DNA of 64,000 nucleotides, taken from positions 36,659 through 100,658 of the forward strand of contig NZ_JAUYZI010000026.1 of NCBI RefSeq assembly GCF_030700245.1, in the 5' to 3' direction. Position 1 is the first letter of the stretch. Each line of letters opens with the position of its first letter. Under the pieces are notes generated by a model that had not been told where the DNA came from, did no database searches, and saw only the letters and a program-made list of their open reading frames with translations. The stretch comes from Methylobacterium amylolyticum. Its GTDB lineage: Bacteria; Pseudomonadota; Alphaproteobacteria; Rhizobiales; Beijerinckiaceae. Made by a program: the position numbers and the translations under genes. Of this stretch, positions 15,807 to 24,147 are shown in pieces.

Positions 15807-16829
15807 ATGGCGACCCTGACCCTCGCCGCGGCGGAGACGCTGGCGGCGGACGCCCTCGCCGCCTGCGGCACCGCCGAGCCCGCCGCCCGCAGCGTCGCCC
15901 GCGCCCTGGTCGGCGCCGAGGCGGACGGCCTGAAGGGGCACGGCCTCTCCCGCGTCGCGCCCTACGGGGCGCAGGTGCGGGCCGGCAAGGTGGTCGGCGA
16001 CGCGGTCCCGCGCACCGAGCGCCCGCGGCCCGGCCTGCTGGCGGTCGATGCCGGCCACGGCTTCGCCTACCCGGCGATCGACCGCGCGCTAGCCGCGCTG
16101 CCGGCGATGGCCCGCGAGCAGGGGATCGCGGCCGCCGGCATCCGGCGCTCGCACCATTGCGGCGCCGCGGGGCGGCCGGTGGAGGCCCTGGCCGAGCAGG
16201 GCTGCGTCGCGCTGCTCTTCGCCAACACCCCGGCGGCGATGGCGCCCTGGGGCGGCCGGCGCGCGGTCCTCGGCACCAACCCGCTCGCCTTCGCCTGCCC
16301 GCTGCCGGGCCGCGCGCCGATCGTCGTCGATCTCGCCCTCTCGAAGGTCGCCCGCGCCAACATCGTCGGCGCGCACAAGCGCGGCGAGCCGATCCCCGAG
16401 GGCTGGGCCCTCGACGCCGACGGGCGCCCGACCACGGACGCGAAGGCGGCGCTCGCCGGCACGATGGTGCCGCTCGGCGACGCCAAGGGCACGGCGCTCG
16501 CCCTGATGGTCGAACTGCTCGCCGCCGGCCTCGTCGGCGCGCGCTTCGCGGGGGAGGCCTCCTCGTTCCTCGACGCGGCGGGCGACCCGCCCGGCACCGG
16601 GCAACTGATCCTGGCCCTCGACGCGGGCGCGCTCAGCCCCGACGCGCCCGAGCGCTTCGCGGTGCTGGCGCGGGCGATCGAGGAGCAGGACGGCGCCCGC
16701 CTGCCGGGCGCCCGGCGGCTCGCCCTGCGCAACCGCGCGGCCGAGAGCGGGCTCGACCTGCCCGACGCCCTGGTGGCGGAGATCGGGGCCCTGCGGGACG
16801 GATCGCCTGTGCGGGGCGCGAACCCGTGA
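15807..16829 (+). CDS. comC: Ldh2/malate dehydrogenase family oxidoreductase, probable (R)-sulfolactate dehydrogenase
   Basis: A 340-residue member of the NAD(P)-dependent malate/L-lactate/L-sulfolactate dehydrogenase family, which has a non-Rossmann fold. The signature segments are present: GHGLSRVAPY near residue 46, SHHCGAAGR with H116/H117 (catalytic region), GTNPLAFACP and the VVDLALSKVARANI nucleotide region. In archaea ComC interconverts sulfolactate and sulfopyruvate. In bacterial sulfolactate catabolism it supplies (R)-sulfolactate to SuyAB. The ATG lies four bases after slcC. Specificity for sulfolactate is inferred from the cluster. Confidence 0.82.
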   Translation: MATLTLAAAETLAADALAACGTAEPAARSVARALVGAEADGLKGHGLSRVAPYGAQVRAGKVVGDAVPRTERPRPGLLAVDAGHGFAYPAIDRALAALPAMAREQGIAAAGIRRSHHCGAAGRPVEALAEQGCVALLFANTPAAMAPWGGRRAVLGTNPLAFACPLPGRAPIVVDLALSKVARANIVGAHKRGEPIPEGWALDADGRPTTDAKAALAGTMVPLGDAKGTALALMVELLAAGLVGARFAGEASSFLDAAGDPPGTGQLILALDAGALSPDAPERFAVLARAIEEQDGARLPGARRLALRNRAAESGLDLPDALVAEIGALRDGSPVRGANP

Positions 16830-16871
16830 TTGCCCCGGCCGGTGGGCCAACGTAAGCCGGAGGAGGGAGCG

Positions 16872-17690
16872 GTGCTGGACACGTCCTTCGACGCTCTGCC
16901 CGCGGGTGGGGCGCAGCGTCGTCGCGAGATGGAACGATCGGGCGAGGGGCAGGCAGGGTCCGGGCGCGGTGCCGCGGGCGGCGCGGTCGGCTTCCGGCCG
17001 CTCTACCGGCAGGTCTACGACACGCTGCTGAAGCGCCTCGCCGACGCGGTCTGGCAGCCCGGCCAGATCCTGCCGAGCGAGGGGCAGCTCGCCGCCGAAC
17101 TCGGGGTCAGCCAGGGCACGGTGCGCAAGGCGCTCGACGCGCTGACCGCCGACAGCCTGCTGGTGCGCCGCCAGGGCCGCGGCACCTTCGTGGCCGACCA
17201 CGACGACCAGCAGAGCGTCTTCCGCTTCTTCAAGCTGCGGCCGGACGGCGAGGGAACCGGCGTGCCGACGAGCCGGGTGACCGCGATCGCCGAGGCCGCG
17301 GCCAGCGCCGACGAGCGCGGACGCCTCGACCTCGCCCGCGCGGCGCGCGTCGTGCGGATCGAGCGCGTGCGCTCGGTCGACGCCAGGCTCTGCGTGATCG
17401 AGGCGATCAGCGTGCCCGCCGATCTGTTCCCGGGCATCGCCGAGATCGCGCTGCCGAACACGCTCTACAGCCTCTACGCCGCGCGCTTCGGCATCACGAT
17501 CGCGACCGCGAACGAGCGCCTGAAGGCGGTCCTGCTCGGGACCCGCGAGGCCGGCCTGCTCGAGGCGGCGGCGGGCACGCCGGCGCTGGAGATCGACCGC
17601 GTCGCGATCGACCTGGAGGAGCGGCCGGTCGAGTGGCGCCTCTCCACCTGCCTGACGCACGACATCCATTACCTCTCGGTCCTGCGCTGA
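16872..17690 (+). CDS. GntR family regulator with UTRA ligand domain (probable sulfolactate regulator)
   Basis: A 272-residue HutC-type regulator. A winged helix spans about residues 38-110 (QLAAELGVSQGTVRKALDAL and the wing RRQGRGTFVAD). The UTRA chorismate-lyase-like domain follows from about 125 and ends near ERPVEWRLSTCLTHDIHYL. GTG 16872 is chosen because a strong GGAGGAGGGAG ribosome-binding site precedes it. A TTG further upstream at 16830 has none. It is the last gene of the suyAB-slcC-comC operon and probably binds the GTCTTATATAAGAC palindromes at 12.9-13.1 kb. The similar sites at 1.8-2.0 kb may also be its targets. Confidence 0.87.
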   Translation: MLDTSFDALPAGGAQRRREMERSGEGQAGSGRGAAGGAVGFRPLYRQVYDTLLKRLADAVWQPGQILPSEGQLAAELGVSQGTVRKALDALTADSLLVRRQGRGTFVADHDDQQSVFRFFKLRPDGEGTGVPTSRVTAIAEAAASADERGRLDLARAARVVRIERVRSVDARLCVIEAISVPADLFPGIAEIALPNTLYSLYAARFGITIATANERLKAVLLGTREAGLLEAAAGTPALEIDRVAIDLEERPVEWRLSTCLTHDIHYLSVLR

Positions 17691-17884
17691 CCGGGATTTT
17701 TCGTGGGTGGGGTCGCGCCCCGCCGGAGGCGTCGCGGTCCCGATCCTCGCGCCCGGACGCGGCCCTGCGCATCGATCAGGTCGATATCGGTTATCGATGC
17801 GATTTCTTTGAATGATGGTGCGCCGCAACGTAAATCATCCCTCGAAGCCGGGGCCGACCCGGACCATCCAGAGGGACCAGCACC

Positions 17885-18103
17885 ATGACCCGTCGCACCG
17901 CCTTCCTCGCCGCTCTCACCGCCGTCACGGTGATCGGCTCCGCCCGCGCCGACGAGCGCATCGACGTCACGCCGACGCTCTACCGCGATCAGGCCCGCGC
18001 CACGGCCGCCGTCCGGCCCGCCTCCGAGCTCGGCACCACGCCGCGCCTGGTTCCGGCCGCGCCGACGGGTCCGCGCGTCGTGGCGGAGGCCGCCGCCCGC
18101 TGA
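17885..18103 (+). CDS. Small secreted hypothetical protein
   Basis: A 72-residue protein with a clear signal peptide (MTRRTAFLAALTAVTVIGS, cleavage near ARA-DE), leaving about 50 residues rich in Ala, Pro and Arg. I recognise no domain. GAGGGACCAGC at 17871-17881 provides a ribosome-binding site for ATG 17885. It stands alone between two regulators and is followed by a strong hairpin. Confidence 0.6.
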   Translation: MTRRTAFLAALTAVTVIGSARADERIDVTPTLYRDQARATAAVRPASELGTTPRLVPAAPTGPRVVAEAAAR

Positions 18104-18165
18104 CGGGGCCGAGGGCCATGAGCTTGGGGCCATGAGCCTGGGGCCATGCCGCGGACCGGCAACGA

Positions 18166-18190
18166 CAGCCCCGGCCCCGCGCCGGGGCTG
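18166..18190. terminator. Hairpin between convergent genes
   Basis: CAGCCCCGG (18166-18174) and CCGGGGCTG (18182-18190) form a perfect 9-base stem with a 7-base loop, followed by TTCC. It lies between the small secreted protein and the convergent GntR gene and may terminate both, although no long U-tract is present. Confidence 0.5.
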
Positions 18191-18242
18191 TTCCGTCCGG
18201 TGCCCGCGGTGATCGCGGGCCGGCGGCCCGGTCCCCGCACGG

Positions 18243-18950
18243 TCACGGCTGGGCGGCGCGGACATGGGCGAACAGGCCGCGCCCGCCGCGCTCGATGTCC
18301 TCGCGGACCGCGTCGCGCGCCGTGTCCGCGTCGCCGCGGCGGATCGCGTCGATGATCCGCCGGTGCGGGTGCGGCTCCCAATCCGGGAGGCCGTCGTCGT
18401 AGAGGTGGGAGAGGATCGGGCCGCAGCGCACCCAGAGGAGCTCGACGATCTCGTACAGGATCGGCATCCCCCCGAGTCGGCACAGGGCGAGGTGGAACTC
18501 GGTGTTGAGATCGACCGCGCGCGCGAAGTCGCCGCTCGCGTGGCACGCCGAGATCTGCCCGTGGATCGCGTCGAGACCATCGATCCCGCCCGCGGGCGCC
18601 TCGATCGCCGCGGCGGCGGCGCGCCCTTCGAGGTCGGTGCGGATCGCCCGGATCTCCAGGAGCTGGTCGAGCGTCAGCCTCGGCACGACGACGCTGCCGC
18701 GCGCGTCGAGCGCCAGGGCCTTCTCCGAGACGAGCCGCAGCAGCGCCTCGCGCATCGGCGTCGCGCTGATGCCGAACCGGGCCGACATCGGCCGCAGCCG
18801 CAGGCGCGTGTCCGGCCGCAACTGTCCGCGCATCAGCGCGACCCGCAGCTCGCGATACGCGCGCTCGCTCAGGCTCTCCTTCACGATCGGACGCACCCAG
18901 TCCGGCGGGTTCTCGCCCGATCCGGGTTCCGACGGCGCGGCGCTTGACAT
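18243..18950 (-). CDS. GntR family regulator, FCD subfamily, divergent from a catabolic operon
   Basis: A 235-residue regulator. The winged helix is at residues 25-90 (MSARFGISATPMREALLRL, wing ARGSVVVPRL). The FCD domain begins with LLEIRAIRTDLEGRAAAAA and carries metal/ligand-type histidines in DLNTEFHLALCRL and EPHPHRRIIDAI. ATG 18950 is used because the frame upstream runs into the intergenic operator. It is divergent from the dehydrogenase operon starting at 19063, and the palindrome TTGTTATAACAA lies between them, so it most likely controls that operon and itself. The ligand is unknown. Confidence 0.88.
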   Translation of the reverse strand: MSSAAPSEPGSGENPPDWVRPIVKESLSERAYRELRVALMRGQLRPDTRLRLRPMSARFGISATPMREALLRLVSEKALALDARGSVVVPRLTLDQLLEIRAIRTDLEGRAAAAAIEAPAGGIDGLDAIHGQISACHASGDFARAVDLNTEFHLALCRLGGMPILYEIVELLWVRCGPILSHLYDDGLPDWEPHPHRRIIDAIRRGDADTARDAVREDIERGGRGLFAHVRAAQP

Positions 18951-18972
18951 GGACCTCCCCGTGGTCTGTAAC

Positions 18973-18984
18973 TTGTTATAACAA
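18973..18984. promoter_or_regulatory. Operator palindrome between the GntR gene and its target operon
   Basis: TTGTTATAACAA is a perfect 12-base palindrome, extended by partial symmetry (AAC before, AATT after). It lies 23 bases upstream of the GntR start codon and about 80 bases ahead of the operon start at 19063. FCD-type GntR proteins favour T-GT-N-AC-A sites of this shape. Confidence 0.65.
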
Positions 18985-19062
18985 ATTACACGATGCGTCG
19001 ACGGCTCCCGCCGCGGCGCCGGCCGCCGGGCTTCGAGACCCGGCGGCCGACAGGGGACGGAA

Positions 19063-20121
19063 ATGCTCGCGTTGCGCAAGGCGACGGCCGCCTTCGGGGC
19101 GGATCTCGTCGAGGTCGAGGAACCGGCCGCGCCCGGACCCGGGCGCGTGACCGTCGCGGTCGCGGCGGCGGGCATCTGCGGCAGCGACCTCCACGCCTTC
19201 GCGTGGACGCCAGGCTACGCGTTCATGACCGCGTTCATGCCGCTCACGCTCGGCCACGAGTTCTCCGGAACGATCCGCGCGGTGGGAGAGGGCGTGACCG
19301 CCCTTGAGGTCGGCGACCGCGTCACCTGCTGGCCGACGGTCCCGTGCGGGGCCTGCCCTGCCTGCGCCGCGGACCGGCCCCAGGATTGCCAGGCCCGCGC
19401 GATCGTCGGCCTCCACGCCGACGGGGCCTTCGCCGAGCAGGTCGTGGTGCCCGCCGCCAATTGCCGCCGCCTGCCGGACGGCCTGCCCCTGCCGGTCGCG
19501 GCGCTCGCCGAGCCGCTCGCGGTCGCGGTCAACGCCGTGGACGTGGCGGGGATCCGCCCCGGCGACCGGGTCGCGGTGCTCGGGCCGGGCCCGATCGGCC
19601 TGTGCATCGCCTTCGTGGCGCAGCAGCGGGGCGCGCGCGTGCTCCTGGCCGGTCTCGACGATGCGGTCCGCCTCGAACGCGCCCGCGCGCTCGGGATCCA
19701 CCGCACGGCCGACCTCGCCGGCGCCAGCCTGGAGGACGCCGTCCGGCAGGCCTTCGACGGGCAGGCCGACCGGGTGATCGAGGCGACGGGGGCGGCCCGC
19801 TCGGTCGCGGACGGACTGGCCGTCCTGCGTTCGGGCGGCGTGATGACCGTGGCCGGCATCCATTCCAGGTCCCTCGACCTCGACCTGACCGGCTTCGTGC
19901 GCAGCAAGAAGCAGATCCGCGCGGCCCACGACACCACGGCCTCCGCCTTCGACGAGGCGATCCGCCTGCTCGCCGCGCACGCCGACGCCCTCGGCACCCT
20001 GATCACCCATCGCCGTCCCCTCGGCGCAGCCCTCGAAGCGTTCGATCTGGCGCGCAGCCGGCGGGCGGTGAAGGTGCTGCTCGTGCCGGGCGCGGCGGAC
20101 ACGGCGGGAGACGAGCGATGA
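19063..20121 (+). CDS. Zinc-dependent medium-chain alcohol/polyol dehydrogenase
   Basis: A 352-residue MDR enzyme. The catalytic zinc ligand Cys is in GICGSDLHAF and the GHE motif is in LTLGHEFSGTI. The structural zinc lobe is complete (CGACPACAADRPQDC). The NAD-binding Rossmann motif is VLGPGPIGLCIAF. Closest relatives by pattern are threonine, sorbitol and other polyol dehydrogenases. It is the first gene of an operon with a dedicated importer, so it probably oxidises a hydroxylated substrate. The stop overlaps the next start (ATGA). The substrate is not determinable here. Confidence 0.87.
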   Translation: MLALRKATAAFGADLVEVEEPAAPGPGRVTVAVAAAGICGSDLHAFAWTPGYAFMTAFMPLTLGHEFSGTIRAVGEGVTALEVGDRVTCWPTVPCGACPACAADRPQDCQARAIVGLHADGAFAEQVVVPAANCRRLPDGLPLPVAALAEPLAVAVNAVDVAGIRPGDRVAVLGPGPIGLCIAFVAQQRGARVLLAGLDDAVRLERARALGIHRTADLAGASLEDAVRQAFDGQADRVIEATGAARSVADGLAVLRSGGVMTVAGIHSRSLDLDLTGFVRSKKQIRAAHDTTASAFDEAIRLLAAHADALGTLITHRRPLGAALEAFDLARSRRAVKVLLVPGAADTAGDER

Positions 20122-21131
20122 GCGCGACCATGCGGGCGGTGACCGCCCCGAATCCGGGCGGCCCGGACGCCCTCCGGATCGTCGAGCGCCCGCGCCCGGT
20201 GCCCGGGGAGGGGCAGGTGCTGGTCCGCGTCGAGGCCGCGGGCATCAACCGGCCGGACGTGATGCAGCGGGAGGGCCGCTACCCGCCGCCGCCCGGCGCC
20301 TCCGACGTGCTCGGCCTCGAACTCGCCGGCACCGTGGAGGCGCTGGGGCCGGGGGCCGGTCGCTACCGGCCCGGCGACCGGGTGATGGCGCTGGTGCACA
20401 GCGGCGCCTACGCGGAGTGGGCGGTCGTCGACGAGGCGGTGGCGCTGCCCGTGCCGGACGGCGTGTCCGCAGTCGAGGCGGGGGGCATCCCCGAGACCTA
20501 CTTCACCGTCTGGAGCAACGTGTTCGAGCGCGCCCGGCTGCGGGCGGGGGAGACCCTGCTGATCCACGGCGGCGCGTCGGGCATCGGCACCACGGCGATC
20601 CTGCTGGCCAAGGCGTTCGGGGCCCGGGTCCTCGTCACCGCGGGCTCCCCGGAGAAGTGCGCCGCCTGCCGCGACCTCGGCGCCGACGCGGCGATCGACT
20701 ACCGGCGCGAGGACTTCGTCGCGCGGGCGCGGGCGGAGACGGACGGGCGCGGGCCCGACGTGATCCTCGACATGGTCGGCGGCCCCTACATCGCCCGCAA
20801 CCTCGACGCGGTCGCGGTCGACGGCCGCATCGCGCAGATCGCCTTCCAGCAGGGCTCGCGGGCCGAGGTCGACTTCCAGCCGCTCCTCATGAAGCGGGTA
20901 TCGCTGACCGGCTCGACGCTGCGGGCGCGGCCCGTCGCCATGAAGGCACAGCTCGCCGACGCCCTGGCCGAGCACGTCCTGCCGCTCCTCCGCGAGGGCC
21001 GGGCCCGGCCGCCGATCGATTCCGTGTTCCCGCTGGAGCGGGTCGCCGAGGCCCACGCCCGGATGGACGCGAGCCTGCATGTCGGGAAGATCGTCCTGTC
21101 GATGAGCGGGACCGAGGGAGGGAGCCGCTGA
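20118..21131 (+). CDS. NAD(P)H:quinone oxidoreductase-like MDR protein
   Basis: A 337-residue zinc-free MDR protein of the zeta-crystallin type: AGINRPDVMQREGRYP near the N-terminus, LIHGGASGIGTTAILLAKAFGA as the nucleotide motif, and GRIAQIAFQQG after the Rossmann domain. No zinc-ligand cysteines are found. Such enzymes reduce quinones or enones with NADPH. ATG 20118 overlaps the upstream stop, and the downstream gene begins within the stop (TGATG), so translation is coupled. Confidence 0.85.
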   Translation: MSATMRAVTAPNPGGPDALRIVERPRPVPGEGQVLVRVEAAGINRPDVMQREGRYPPPPGASDVLGLELAGTVEALGPGAGRYRPGDRVMALVHSGAYAEWAVVDEAVALPVPDGVSAVEAGGIPETYFTVWSNVFERARLRAGETLLIHGGASGIGTTAILLAKAFGARVLVTAGSPEKCAACRDLGADAAIDYRREDFVARARAETDGRGPDVILDMVGGPYIARNLDAVAVDGRIAQIAFQQGSRAEVDFQPLLMKRVSLTGSTLRARPVAMKAQLADALAEHVLPLLREGRARPPIDSVFPLERVAEAHARMDASLHVGKIVLSMSGTEGGSR

Positions 21132-22858
21132 TGCCCGAGACCTCAGAGCGCGCCAACATGACCGGCGCCCACGCCCTCGCCGCGGCGCTCCGGCGGCACG
21201 GGGTGCGCGACGTGTTCGGCCAGAGCATCCCCTCGGCCCTGTTCCTGGCCGCCCCCGACCACGGTATCCGCCAGATCGGCTACCGCACCGAGAACGCGGG
21301 CGCGGCGATGGCCGACGCCTACGCCCGGATCTCCGGCCGCGTCGCGGTGGTCGCCGCGCAGAACGGCCCCGCCGCGACCCTGCTGGTGCCGGGGCTCGCC
21401 GAGGCGCTGAAGGCGTCGGTGCCGGTGGTGGCGATCGTCCAGGACGTCCACCGCCGCTTCACCGACCGCAACGCGTTCCAGGAACTCGACCACCTCGCCC
21501 TGTTCGCGGGCGTCGCCAAGTGGGTCCGGCGGGTCGCGGTGGGCGAGCGCCTCGACGACTACGTCGACATGGCGTTCACCGCCGCCGCCTCCGGACGGCC
21601 GGGGCCGGCGGTGCTGCTGGTGCCCCTCGACCTCCTCGACGAGCGCCCCGACTTCGACGCCGCCGCGCCGCGCCGCGCGGCGAGCCTCGGCACCTACCCG
21701 CTCGACCGCACGGTCGCCGACCCGGCCCGGGTCGCGCAGGCCGCGGACCTGATCGCCGGGGCGCAGCGCCCGGTGGTGATCGCGGGCGGCGGCGTCCATG
21801 CCTCGGGCGCCGGCCCCGAACTCGCCGCGCTCCAGGCGCTCGGGCTGCCGGTGGCGACGACGGTGATGGGCAAGGGCGCCGTCTGCGAGACCGACCCGCT
21901 GTCGCTCGGCGTGGTCGGCTACTTCATGGCGCCGCGGGGCCGTTCCTCCCACCTGCGCGAGGTGGTGACCGGGGCCGACGTGGTCCTGCTCGTCGGCAAC
22001 CGTACCAACCAGAACGGCACCGACAGTTGGTCGCTCTACCCGGAGGGCGCCCGCTACATCCACCTCGACGTCGATGGGGGCGAGGTCGGCCGCAACTACG
22101 AGGCGCTGCGCCTCGTGGGCGACGCCAAGCTGACGCTCTCCGCCCTCGCCGCGGCCCTGCGCCAGCGCGACCTCTCGGCGCTGGAGGGCCGCCGGGCGGG
22201 CCTCGAAGAGACGGTCGCCCGCGCCCGCGCCGCCCACGCGGAGGACATGGCCCGCCTCGTCGACATGGACGCCGCGCCGATCCGGCCCGAGCGGATCATG
22301 GCCGAGATCGACGCGGCGGCGACCCCCGAGACCGTCGTCGTCGCCGACGCGAGCTACGCCTCGATCTGGATCGCCAACTTCCTCACCGCCAAGCGGGCCG
22401 GCCAGCGTTTCCTGACGCCGCGCGGCATCGCCGGGCTCGGCTGGGGCCTGCCCTTCGCCCTCGGCGCCAAGGCGGCCCGGCCCGAGGCGCCGGTGATCTG
22501 CGTGACCGGCGACGGCGGCTTCGGCCACGTCTGGTCGGAGTTGGAGACGGCGCGGCGGATGAAACTGCCGGTCGTGGTCGTTGTCCTGAACAACCAGATC
22601 CTGGGCTACCAGAAGCACGCGGAGCTGAGCCTGTTCGGCGGCTTCACCGATGTCTGCGACTTCGAGGCGGTGGATCACGCCGCCATCGCGCGGGCCTGCG
22701 GCTGCGCCGGGACGCGGGTGGAGCGGCCCGCGGATCTCGGCCCCGCCCTGCGCGAGGCCCTCGCGAGCGGGACCGTCACGGTGCTCGACGTGATCACCGA
22801 CCAGCGCGCCTACCCGCCGATCACCAGCTTCGAGGGCAAGGACGCCCTCGCCTACTGA
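21131..22858 (+). CDS. Thiamine-diphosphate-dependent enzyme, acetolactate-synthase-like
   Basis: A 575-residue ThDP enzyme. E54 in YRTENAGAAMADAYAR is the cofactor-activating Glu, VVIAGGGVHASGA marks the middle domain, and VTGDGGFGHVWSELETA with VVLNNQILGYQK is the Mg/ThDP motif. It differs strongly from the ThDP protein at 8172-9797 and is nearer to the acetolactate synthase/glyoxylate carboligase group. FAD-specific motifs are not evident. In an operon with dehydrogenases and an importer it probably cleaves or condenses a 2-oxo acid formed from the imported compound. An alternative start is ATG 21158. Confidence 0.84.
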   Translation: MPETSERANMTGAHALAAALRRHGVRDVFGQSIPSALFLAAPDHGIRQIGYRTENAGAAMADAYARISGRVAVVAAQNGPAATLLVPGLAEALKASVPVVAIVQDVHRRFTDRNAFQELDHLALFAGVAKWVRRVAVGERLDDYVDMAFTAAASGRPGPAVLLVPLDLLDERPDFDAAAPRRAASLGTYPLDRTVADPARVAQAADLIAGAQRPVVIAGGGVHASGAGPELAALQALGLPVATTVMGKGAVCETDPLSLGVVGYFMAPRGRSSHLREVVTGADVVLLVGNRTNQNGTDSWSLYPEGARYIHLDVDGGEVGRNYEALRLVGDAKLTLSALAAALRQRDLSALEGRRAGLEETVARARAAHAEDMARLVDMDAAPIRPERIMAEIDAAATPETVVVADASYASIWIANFLTAKRAGQRFLTPRGIAGLGWGLPFALGAKAARPEAPVICVTGDGGFGHVWSELETARRMKLPVVVVVLNNQILGYQKHAELSLFGGFTDVCDFEAVDHAAIARACGCAGTRVERPADLGPALREALASGTVTVLDVITDQRAYPPITSFEGKDALAY

Positions 22859-22909
22859 AGAGAAGGGCGTGCCAAGCGCCGGAACGACGAACGCCACGGG
22901 AGGAACACC

Positions 22910-24121
22910 ATGAGAGTTCTGGCACGCACCCTCGCCGCCGCCCTCGCGCTGGGCGCCGCGGCCGTCCACGCGCCGGCGCGCGCCGCCGACGTGACGTTCG
23001 GCGCCCTGTTCCCCTTCAGCGGACAGCTCGCGCTGCTCGGCGAGGAGAGCGCCCGGGGCGTCGAGATCGCCGTCGACGAAGTCAACGCCGCGGGCGGCGT
23101 CCAGGGCCGGAAGGTGGTGCTCGCCCGCGGCGACGCAGTCGACAACAACCAGGCGATCGGCGAGGCGCGCCGCCTGATCTCCCTGGAGAAGGTGGTGGCG
23201 GTCTTCGGCTCCTACTCCTCCGCCCGCTCGATCGCCGCGAGCCAGGTGGCTGAGCTGTCGGGCATCCCGTACTTCGAGCTCGGCGCCGTGGCCGAGGAGG
23301 TGACCGGGCGCGGCCTGCAATACCTCTACCGCACCAACCCGACCGCCGAGGACATGGCCAAGCTCGCGGTGGAGATGATCGTCAACAAGGTCGCCGCCGG
23401 CCTCGGCAAGAAGCCCGAGGACCTGAAGATCGGGATCATCTACGAGGATTCGAGCTACGGCACCTCCGTGGCGAACTTCCAGAAGAAGTTCGCGGCCGGC
23501 GCCAAGCTCAACGTCGTCACCGCCCAGGGCTACCCCGCCTCGACGGTCGACATGTCGTCCCTCGTCCTCGACCTGAAGCGGCGCGGCATCGACGTGCTGC
23601 TCCAGACCTCCTACCAGAACGATTCGGTCCTGTTCCTCCAGCAGGCCAACGAGGCCGGCTTCAAGCCCGGCGCCATCATCGGCGGCGGCGGCGGCTACTC
23701 GATGCAGCCGACCGCCGACGCGGTCGGCCACAAGGTGATCGAGGGCGTGCTCGACACCGATTTCACCCAGTACCTCGTCAACACCAAGTACACGCCCGGC
23801 ATCGAGAGCTTCGTCGCGGCCTACCAGAAGAAGTACGGCGGCCTGCCGCGCTCGGGCCACTCGCTCAACAACTACGTCGGCGCCAAGCTCATCCTCCAGG
23901 CGATCGACAAGGCGAAGGGCTTCGAGCCGGACACGATCATCAAGGCGGTCAAGGGTATCGACGTGGCCGACGGCGTCACCGCGGTCGGCTACGGGTTCAA
24001 GTTCGGCAAGAACAACCAGAACGAGCGTGCCGCGATGATGGGCATGCAGTGGCAGAACGGCAAGCTCGTCACCGTCTATCCCGACAGCGCCGCCGTCGCG
24101 CCGATGGAGATGCGCAAGTAG
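22910..24121 (+). CDS. Branched-chain-amino-acid-type ABC substrate-binding protein
   Basis: A 403-residue periplasmic protein of the LivJ/LivK (Peripla_BP_6) family. The signal peptide covers residues 1-25 (ending ARA-AD). The mature protein starts VTFGALFPFSGQLALLGEES, continues VDEVNAAGGVQGRKV and has VVAVFGSYSSARSI in the ligand cleft region. The Ser/Tyr-rich cleft differs from classic amino-acid binders, so the ligand may not be an amino acid. The four following genes supply the rest of the importer. Confidence 0.87.
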   Translation: MRVLARTLAAALALGAAAVHAPARAADVTFGALFPFSGQLALLGEESARGVEIAVDEVNAAGGVQGRKVVLARGDAVDNNQAIGEARRLISLEKVVAVFGSYSSARSIAASQVAELSGIPYFELGAVAEEVTGRGLQYLYRTNPTAEDMAKLAVEMIVNKVAAGLGKKPEDLKIGIIYEDSSYGTSVANFQKKFAAGAKLNVVTAQGYPASTVDMSSLVLDLKRRGIDVLLQTSYQNDSVLFLQQANEAGFKPGAIIGGGGGYSMQPTADAVGHKVIEGVLDTDFTQYLVNTKYTPGIESFVAAYQKKYGGLPRSGHSLNNYVGAKLILQAIDKAKGFEPDTIIKAVKGIDVADGVTAVGYGFKFGKNNQNERAAMMGMQWQNGKLVTVYPDSAAVAPMEMRK

Positions 24122-24147
24122 CGCGGCCGCCGTACCGGAGATCGGGG

